64,000 nt of DNA from assembly GCA_036874045.1 (NCBI GenBank), contig JAZBRI010000003.1, positions 5,654,501 to 5,718,500 on the forward strand, read 5' to 3'. Below are positions 56,420 to 64,000 of this stretch, one piece after another. The stretch's first letter is position 1; every line of letters begins with the position of its first letter. The DNA comes from Cymodocea nodosa (lineage: Eukaryota; Streptophyta; Magnoliopsida; Alismatales; Cymodoceaceae). The position numbers and the translations under genes are program-made. The notes under the pieces are model-generated. The model searched no databases and was not told the DNA's origin. It saw only the letters and a program-made list of their open reading frames with translations.

Positions 56420-57160
56420 AGTTTTGTTTATATCACCTAAAAAGTTAGAAATTGAAAAATTAAAAAAAAATTCTTAATTTTCTAAGATTTATGACATATA
56501 GAAAAGTTAAAAATACATATAAAAGATTCTAAATTTTCATACTTCTCCTTGTCTAAAAGTTGAAAAAGTAGTATAAAAATTATCTCTATTTAATTAATTA
56601 TTTTATTATTTAAAATTAATTATAATTAAAGTATATATTGTTAATATAATTAAAGTATAATATATTATTTTATTTAATTAAAGTATATTATTATTTTAAT
56701 TATTACTTTGTAATATACTTTGTATAATATATTATTGTTTTAATTAAAATTACTTTATATATACTTTAATATAATTAAAGTATATTAATATAATATATTA
56801 TTTTATTATTTTTAATATAATTAAAATATATATATTGTTAATATTTTTATTTAATTAATTATTTTAAATATTATTTTATTAATAATAAAAATATTTATTA
56901 TTTTATTATTTTTAATATTTTTTAAATTATTTTATAATATTAAAAATATAAATATTATTATTATTTTAATTAATATTATTATTTATTATTTAATATATAA
57001 TATTAAAAATTCAAAAACTATATAATTTTCCTAATTTTTCATCAATGACACACATTTTTAAATTTTACTTTCTAACTTTTTGATTCTTAATTTTTGAATT
57101 TTTGATTTTTAACTTTTCTAACTTCCTATTTTCTAACTTTTTAGATGATACAAATGTACA
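56420..57160. mobile_element. AT-rich inverted-repeat element, copy 2 (opposite orientation)
   Basis: Reverse-complement relative of 50870-51525. Edges CACCTAAAAAGTTAGAAA and TTCTAACTTTTTAGATGAT are inverted repeats of each other. Interior almost only A/T. Non-coding. Confidence 0.65.
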
Positions 57161-58338
57161 TTTAGTACCAAAAAAAAAACAACTTAGCTACCTATATGTT
57201 TTAACAAGGGAAAAAGACGAAAGTGTCCCTCTATACGTGAGGTGTATACACCTTTCATCTAAAAATGACGTTGCAAAAATGCAATTATAGAAGAAACGCA
57301 CAGGTAATAGATTACTGTCACTAATTTTACATGTATTATTACTACAGCAAGTGTTGATAAGTGCTGTAAATTATCAAATGTTAAAGCTGATCTCGATCTA
57401 ACGCCCACGCATGTGAAGCAACACTAGGAAATGTTTTCGATGATGGCACCAAAACTATTTGTAGTCTTTTGACATAGTGAGAAAATTTCATATCCATTTC
57501 AATCATGTGCATTGCATCGTATGATACGTTTGGTTTCTGTAATTAATATTGCTCCTAAGCATGTTATTTGTTTCTATTGCTCTTTGCAAAGAGTTACATG
57601 ACATATGTTGTAGTTTTCTTTTCAGGAACAAAGACAATGACTGAAACTTTCATAGAATAATTGACGGAGCAAAGATTGCATGTTCAATTGTATCACCTCT
57701 GACTGAAATGGACGAAAGAGATTATCTAATGCAAACGTATTTACAAATACCAATTGGAGAAAGATTGAAAAGCAAGTTGCCTTGGTACAGCTAGATTCTT
57801 TGGGAGGTCTCATGGAGAATTTGGAAGGAAAGAAGGGTAACATCATCAATCAAGAAATGCATTGATTTGCTACGTGACACTGAAGAAAAAAATTTCTTTG
57901 AGGTTTGAAAATGTCCTTTTTGATGTTTTCATGAAAAATATGTTACTGTAGACACTGTTGTATGTATGTTAAAGATACATATGAAAAAACATATTTGCCA
58001 CATTTCCTAGGTTGAAATGTTTCAGCAAAAAGACCTTTTCACAAGTTCTGCTTTCAAAACTTGGCCAAAATTGGTATATTGTTCTCATTGCACAAATCAG
58101 TGTTCTACATCATCATCTTTCTCCTCCGCATTATCAAAATAAGTTGCAAATGGATTTCCATGCATAAACATGAAAACAGAAAATGATGGCAACAGAAATT
58201 ATTCTTCTGTTCATCACACACACACACTCTCTCTCTCTCTAAGGAATATGCTGATGTTACCTTTCCAGACTGGCCTCTAAACGGCAGTTCTTTTCCATTC
58301 AAACACAAGTTTCTGCACAGACGCATATGGAAGGGTTC
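57161..58338. other. intergenic: downstream of CPSF100
   Basis: Probable 3' UTR and downstream flank of CPSF100. A CA/CT microsatellite lies at about 58216-58240. The frame at 57622-57849 (-) is not recognised. No other gene supported. Confidence 0.5.
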
Positions 58339-61300
58339 TTACAGGAGATAAAACTGGGCATAGAGATGCTCCCGAATCTTGTAGTATTCTTCAGTAAGAG
58401 GCCCCTCGATAACCACTTGCTGAGTGCTGGAAATACCCTGTGAGCACTTCTGTATGAGAACATTTGGTTCATATATATTTTAAAAGTGAACATAAGAAAT
58501 AAGAAATTTATTACGGTACGACCTTCTGGCTCGAGTCTCCAACTTTGCGCACGGTAATGTACTCACCACAACGCAAAGCTCCACCAGAAATTTCTACCTG
58601 AATAAGAAAAAGAGTTGCATGTCGTTCATCCAGGAAGAGAACCTATTGCACAATTCATGAGGATGGGTTTGAGTTGGGATCATCTGTCCTAATTGTTCAT
58701 CAACGGCAAGTGTAGGGAGGGACAACAGAATATATGGCTAATTTGCATCTGACGTGGAATGCCTCAATTGGAGATGGATTCATGTAAGATCCATGGGGCA
58801 TGTTGAAATGACTTGAATTATTTAGTGGAAGATGAATCATCATCTTCTGAAAAAGGGAGATATGTTTTCTGCCGCAGCTATGTCTTCTGACGAAGAAGAT
58901 CTGCTTTCTTGTCATCGGAGATCTCCTATTTCCAATTTTGGTATTAGTGGATGTGAATCCATCCTTTAGCATCTTTTTAGGTTGTAAAAGGAAAATACCC
59001 TTTTAAGGAGTCTTGGACTATTGCTTTGGATCTCTAATTTGAAATCTCCTTTTGTAACATCATTTGAATAGTGAGAATCTCCACCTCTTCTCCAACCGTA
59101 GACGTAGTAATTTGGTGAACTACATAAAATCTGTGTTGTAATCTTTTGTGAATGTTTTTCTCTCCTATTTGTGATCCTATCATCTCTACAAGGCACATGG
59201 ACCTTGAAAAATTATAATGCATAATTGGGTATATGTATGTAGAAATCGCTATTGCACAAACTAGCACTTAATTGACTGTATCTGTAATTTTGTGACTGAC
59301 CCTAGTAACGAAGGCATCATACCTCAGCTTCAAAATACAAAATGAACTAGACGAGTATTACAGCTTTTCTTCTATTGAATTTTCAAACTGTTTCACGTGA
59401 TTTTACATATATAATGATATACAAAAGTAGACCAAATAATAAGGGTATTGCCAGTGTATAACCTGCAAGGACATATGGGAGCCCGAGGACACCCAAAAAT
59501 GTTGGTCCTTCGACACAGATCAACCTCTCTTGGTGTTGCTACTGTATGAGTTTGACTACTAAAGGTTGGCTCAAATATCTAATGGCAGTGTACAAAAATA
59601 CGCCCAAAAAAAATCCGTTTATTCTTTATTCTCATTGCACATGTACACATGATAAAATAGGTGCAGCAAGGTAAACAACTTGAACTAGAATGCAGAAGAC
59701 TGCCGGAGCACACGGAAAAATATCATGGGCTACAATTTTACATCTTTTGCTCAAAAGAAGCATGTCAAAAAAGGTTTTAATATTTTTGACATACCTGGAC
59801 ACCTTTGCTAGCAAGAAACTGCTTCAAATCTGCAAGCTTCAAATCTCCAACAAGAACAGATTTATGGGGATGAGGAGTAGAAGAGAGAGGAAGAAGAGAC
59901 AACATGTCATCTTTCTTACCTACCTCTGCATCCATCCAGGCTATCTCATACTCACCAAGCTACAAGGGGGGATTTTTCCAAGTGCAATCAGGTTAATCAT
60001 TAAACTTGAAAATAATCATTGAGTACAAAAAGATGTTATTTCATCACAATAAAGATAAATTGTTGGTTAAAAATAGTAGCTCACCTAAAAATCTAAAACA
60101 CAATACCAGGCATAGGTTGTTTTATTTTATGATCAAGCAATAAGAAACAAGCAATTCATACGACTGATGCAGCTGCAACGTTAGCTACTGCAGACCAATG
60201 AATGTATGGATTTGGAAAAAATCATTGAAGGAAAAGGATGATATTCTTTTATAGCCACAGCAGACCAATGAATGCATGGCTTTGAAAAAAACCATTGAAG
60301 GAAGATACTCTTTTAAAGCTGTTTGTTTCACTTGCCTTCTTGAAGAGAACATTACTCATTAGCCTTTCTGAAAGTTGCACCTGTTGGGGAAAAATGAAAC
60401 GAAGAAATGAATATTTTACACAAGTTAAAAACTTAAGGGGTGTTTGTAAGTTCAGAAAGTGACAAAAAATAAGGTAAGGAAAGCAAGAGAATTCATGAAA
60501 AATGAAAAATAAAGGAAAATATTTTCCTTTCCTTCACTTTTCTATTGCTTGTACCTGTTTTAGAATTTAAAGGAATATGAAATTAATATATCTTTTTATG
60601 TACCGATATATTAACTTATTTTCAAAACCAACATACTATTTATAAAAATGATATATTGATTTCTAAACAAATGGTAGGGTTAGAACCTTTCAATATATGG
60701 TTTACAGAAATGGGATATCAAAATTAACCTACAATCTAACTTCTTTTTAAACGATCTCTTACAACTACTTTTGTTCAACACTTACAACCTAACTTTTGCA
60801 ATTCCTCTCCCACCACACTACAACATTCTCGTTCAAGCCACCAAATTCTTGTAGTTTTCACTCCTATCATGCAGCTTTCAAATAGACCCACAACAAAAAA
60901 GGTCAGGCAAGAGAGGAGGTCAACTGAGAGGAGAGATTGCACGAGATTCTAGGCTTCTCGTGGAAGGGAGGAGGAGGAAAAGTTCAAATGTTTTAGTTTT
61001 TATATGATAAAAAGTGAAAGAATCACTTTTCAAATTTTCTGTCATGCACAAACACCAAAAAAGTGAGAAATTACTTTCCATCTCTTTTTTCTGTCACCTT
61101 CCAAATATACAAACACTCCCTCTAAAAGCTTGGTGTAAAAATTTACCTTGTAAGCACACAAATCTGAGGTTACATCAATTGTCTCCTCAAGTTGAGGAGC
61201 ATACACCTGAGGGACATGCTTGGAGCAGTGCTGTTTCAAATGCTCAGTGGCCTCTGCTGATCCATGAACAAGAACCTGCACAGAAAGAAGTTTAAGTTGG

Positions 61301-62815
61301 ATATTGTACTCTAATGTCACATATATAGGTATATTCAAAATTCAGATATACCGCCAACGGTCAATAAGATTTGCTGGAAAGGAGCATTTGATAATTTAGG
61401 CACCTTGATTTACATGTCATATATATAATAGCTGGAAATATGAGTATAAGTCCTGGTTTGGTTCAGATGATGGGACAGAAGATTATCAAAATCAGGTGGA
61501 TTGTGATAAATCTGAAACATATTAATTTGACATGAAAGATTGTGCACATAAGTCAGTTTATGCACAATGCTTTTGAATGTGAACTTCCATAATCCTATAA
61601 TTGGCTGCATAGCAGATTATGAGATTTAGATCCAGATTATAGAATTCTTGGATGAAAATGTCCCTTGTTTTCACATGGAAATCACAAATCAACCAACGTT
61701 TTATTACAAAAAATCCATCCAGCACTCACCACTTTCAATGCAACCCCATAATAGTCTCATAATTTATCAACCAATAGCTGCACACCTCTAAGTCAAATTC
61801 TCTCCAATATGCCTACTCACCACTTTTGAGAGGATTGCTCTCTGCCTGCTCACCACCAATCAGATCAACTGATTTCTTTGTCTCTGAGAAATCCCAACAC
61901 CTTCCACACTATCCAGCCAATGTTTCTATGTGTCAAACACTACCAGGGACAATCTGTGGTAATGAAGTGAGGCAGTGAGGACAGCTACAATCGTTTGGTG
62001 TGTTTAAGGGGAAGACCATGCAATAAGAGCATTTTTGTGAAAGACCCATGAAATGTGTGGATGACCAGTTTCTTAAATCAGTAAAAAATGCAATTAACAA
62101 CAATGGTTTGAAAAGGCTGCACCAACCACATGATTTTGCACACCCCCCCCCCCCCCCCATAATCACACATAATCTAGATTATACGTAAATTTCAACCTTA
62201 TAAATCTGAACCAAACCAAGTGTTAGACCACTAGAAAGCAGCACCATCAAAAATTTGCATAAACCAGAATGAGAAGAAATACAAGCTTTAGTGGAGCCAC
62301 ATGTGCCAGGATAGATTTGACTGAGCGCCCATCAGACCGACCCTCAAAATCCATGTAAACCAATGCACATTTCACTTGCACCTGGAAAAGAAATAATGTT
62401 ACTGCAACCAAAATTTCACACAAAAAGACAGTAACTAAAACTAGCATGATCATGTTCCCAACAATGGGTAACACAGTTTACTTTTCCTTGTGTTATAAGA
62501 TCTACAAGTAAAAAAAAAAAAAATTCTTAAAGTTCAAGCTCAAACAAGAGCATAATCAATATCAAAAAAGAATTGTCGCCCAAAAAGTGAAAAAGAAATA
62601 GAGAATATATAGTAGGTTGATCTTTTAGTTTCAAGACAGAATGCAAAGTACTATGTGAGGATTTTGCTTTAGAGAAAACTACAAATACCATAACAATGAT
62701 GATGGTGAAAGTAACTTACAGTCATTTCATTTGAAATGACTTTGGATGGTGTCATATCAAGGAGTAAGTGGGCAGAGCAATCTTCAAGTTTACCATCAAT
62801 ATCACCTCCAAGTCC
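58339..62815 (-). CDS. CPSF100: cleavage and polyadenylation specificity factor subunit 2 (CPSF100), 3' part
   Basis: Last seven exons, 235 codons plus TAA, minus strand: 62720-62815, 62283-62381, 61147-61275, 60336-60380, 59795-59959, 58523-58597, 58339-58437. CPSF100 is the catalytically inactive partner of the CPSF73 endonuclease in the nuclear mRNA 3'-end cleavage complex. Visible: PSKVISNEMT, YMDFEGRSDGRSVKSILAHV, APLKLVLVHGSAEATEHLKQ (part of the beta-CASP/metallo-beta-lactamase region), VYAPQLEETIDVTSDLCAYK, VQLSERLMSNVLFKK, LGEYEIAWMDAEVG, GGALRCGEYITVRK and the C-terminus EEYYKIREHLYAQFYLL. All joints are phase 0 and no stop interrupts. The intron after 60336 starts GCAAGT (GC-AG type). 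The 5' exons lie right of the window. Confidence 0.94.
58680..59270 (+). repeat. LTR-like relic in CPSF100 intron
   Basis: The tail resembles the 3' part of plant copia LTRs: GGAGTCTTGGACTATTG, ATCTCTAATTTGAAATCTCC, then CTCCAACCGTAGACGTAG and GGTGAACTACATAAAATCTG, as in the usual 'Gtggacgtag...ccgaaccacgtaaa' block. No partner copy and no duplication found; a solo LTR or fragment. Confidence 0.4.
60437..61122. mobile_element. Tourist-like (PIF/Harbinger) MITE in CPSF100 intron
   Basis: Flanked by TAA on both sides (60434-60436 and 61123-61125). Left end GGGGTGTTTGTAAGTTC...GTGACAAAAAA; right end read inward GAGGGAGTGTTTGTA...GGTGACAGAAAAAA. 686 bp, no coding capacity. Its right end comes within 25 bp of the exon at 61147-61275. 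Confidence 0.75.
62143..62158. repeat. C16 homopolymer run
   Basis: Sixteen consecutive C in a CPSF100 intron; prone to length error in sequencing and assembly. Confidence 0.9.
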
Positions 62816-63375
62816 CTGAAATAGAAAGGAATCACATGATTAATCTCTCAAGTCATGTGCTGTCTAGCTTTTCTCACTTATATAATACTTACTAAGCTTT
62901 TTTAAAAGCATAAAAGATCCAATTGATAAAGAAAGCCTATAGACTTCTAACCTGCAAGCATTATATCATAAATATTAAGCACCTGTCAGAATTTCTTCAG
63001 TATATAAATGCAAAAAAGCCCACCACTGTTGTGGAAGATAAAACATGATAGAAGTGAATTGGATTTCAGTGGATCAAAAGGCCCCATTCAAGTCACCCAC
63101 CAGCAAGGAAGGCAGCAGCTACCTGATCACTAAGGTTGTATTTTGATTTTGACATTTTCATAGAATCCGACTTCCAACCAGAACCCCATACCCCAGTTTA
63201 TAACAGATTTAATATAGCAAAAACTATCATAGATTCTAACATTAAGTTGAATTCATTTTTTCCAGATTCTAACCATGCATTCCTACACAGGTAATCCAAA
63301 GTTCAAATAAAGGAGATTTATTGTTAGGTAGACAGCTCTAAAAACTCATTGATCTATTATGAACATGAATCTTAA
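62816..63375 (-). other. CPSF100 intron, right of first visible exon
   Basis: No further CPSF100 exon was recognised; the preceding coding exon must lie beyond 64000 or be too short to see. Confidence 0.5.
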
Positions 63376-63378
63376 GTA

Positions 63379-64000
63379 GGGTTCGTGCACTATGAAAATA
63401 AATTTTGCCATTTCATACTATTTGTGCACATGGAGAATGACAGAAAATTTTCCCATCATTCTCCAAGGTATAAAAGGAACTAAACCCCGATTTTCCCATC
63501 CCCCACTTAAAAATCCCAAAAAAAAAACCTACATCCTCTTCTTTCAATTGTTGAGCTCCCGTCTCATCATTAGTCAATTTGTCATCATCATGGTGACATT
63601 CATCTATGTCGTCATTACTCTCATTCCAATGTACTCATTCAAGCACTTTTGTTGCTTAAAACTGCTGCTCACGGTTTCATCATCCAAGCTTGTCATTGTT
63701 GCCCCTTCCTCCATTCACATTGTCATCACACTTTCCTTCACTCACAGTTTCATTGATATTTTTGTTGATAAACCCTCAATTGATATTTTTGTTGGACCCC
63801 CTCTTCACGTTCGCATCGTCAGACCACATGTTGCCAATATCTATGCATTGTTCATTTGTGTTTACTGTGAAATAAACCCTCAATTGATATTTATCATTTG
63901 TTCAATGTAAATTTGTGCATTTATATTTATTGCTTTTTGTTTCAAGAAACAAAATCATCAACATAGTTTACTGTTAACATTGTTGAATGAATATTGTTAT
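63379..64000 (+). mobile_element. probable third Harbinger-family copy, cut by window edge
   Basis: Starts GGGTTCGTGCACTATGAAAA and continues with TTTGTGCACATGGAGAATGACA and GAAAATTTTCCC, similar in order to the outer ends of the elements at 7582 and 11949. The interior (TCATCATTAGTCAATTTGTC, GTCGTCATTACTC) resembles 8030-8110. The frame at 63392-63910 (+) is chance coding in this repeat. Confidence 0.4.

Noticed and set aside
33431..62815. Idea that the four minus-strand genes form a functional cluster
   Set aside because: They are separated by 1-4 kb, have their own promoters and unrelated roles; linkage in a plant genome is most simply chance.
63392..63910. 172-codon plus frame at the right edge
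   Set aside because: Hydrophobic, repetitive (FIDIFVDKPSIDIFVG) and lying in probable Harbinger-family sequence; no gene support.

Overview
The window is nuclear DNA from a flowering plant. Coding sequence is split into short exons by GT-AG introns, several introns exceed 3 kb and are filled with plant transposon families (Ty1/copia, small TRIM-like LTR elements, RTE-type LINE, PIF/Harbinger, hAT, MITEs), and the five genes are conserved plant or eukaryotic families. There are no prokaryotic or organellar features. I cannot fix the species or order from the sequence alone.

Layout. Positions 1-30,926 (+) hold the 3' part (eight exons, 390 codons) of a BR-signalling kinase (BSK: pseudokinase plus TPR repeats). 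Its introns reach 6.9 kb and 13.3 kb. The 6.9-kb intron holds two PIF/Harbinger derivatives in inverted orientation around a gypsy-like gag scrap. The 13.3-kb intron holds a three-level nest of LTR retrotransposons, all antisense to the gene. Positions 33,431-45,550 (-) hold a complete eight-exon gene for a BAH-domain protein with a TFIIS-domain-like segment and a four-cysteine zinc motif (AIPP3/BDT1 type, 581 aa). Its introns hold a hAT fragment, an RTE LINE fragment split by a 1.5-kb non-autonomous LTR element, and a 319-bp TRIM. Positions 46,708-49,890 (-) hold a two-exon gene for a 71-aa conserved plant protein with one membrane-like segment. Positions 51,708-54,199 (-) hold a two-exon gene for a 270-aa Rpr2/Rpp21-type (RNase P/MRP subunit family) protein, flanked by two AT-rich elements in opposite orientation. 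Positions 58,339-62,815 (-) hold the last seven exons of CPSF100 (CPSF2), including one GC-AG intron; its 5' exons lie beyond the right edge.

The BSK gene converges with the BAH gene across a 2.5-kb intergenic gap; the last four genes are all on the minus strand and are independent transcription units. The genes do not form a pathway. One link is worth noting: AIPP3 was first found with ASI1, part of the ASI1-AIPP1-EDM2 machinery that lets Pol II read through heterochromatic, transposon-bearing introns. Both the BSK gene and the AIPP3-like gene here have such introns and keep intact reading frames. Exon borders were set by eye from GT/AG signals, reading-frame continuity and family resemblance; no transcript evidence was available.
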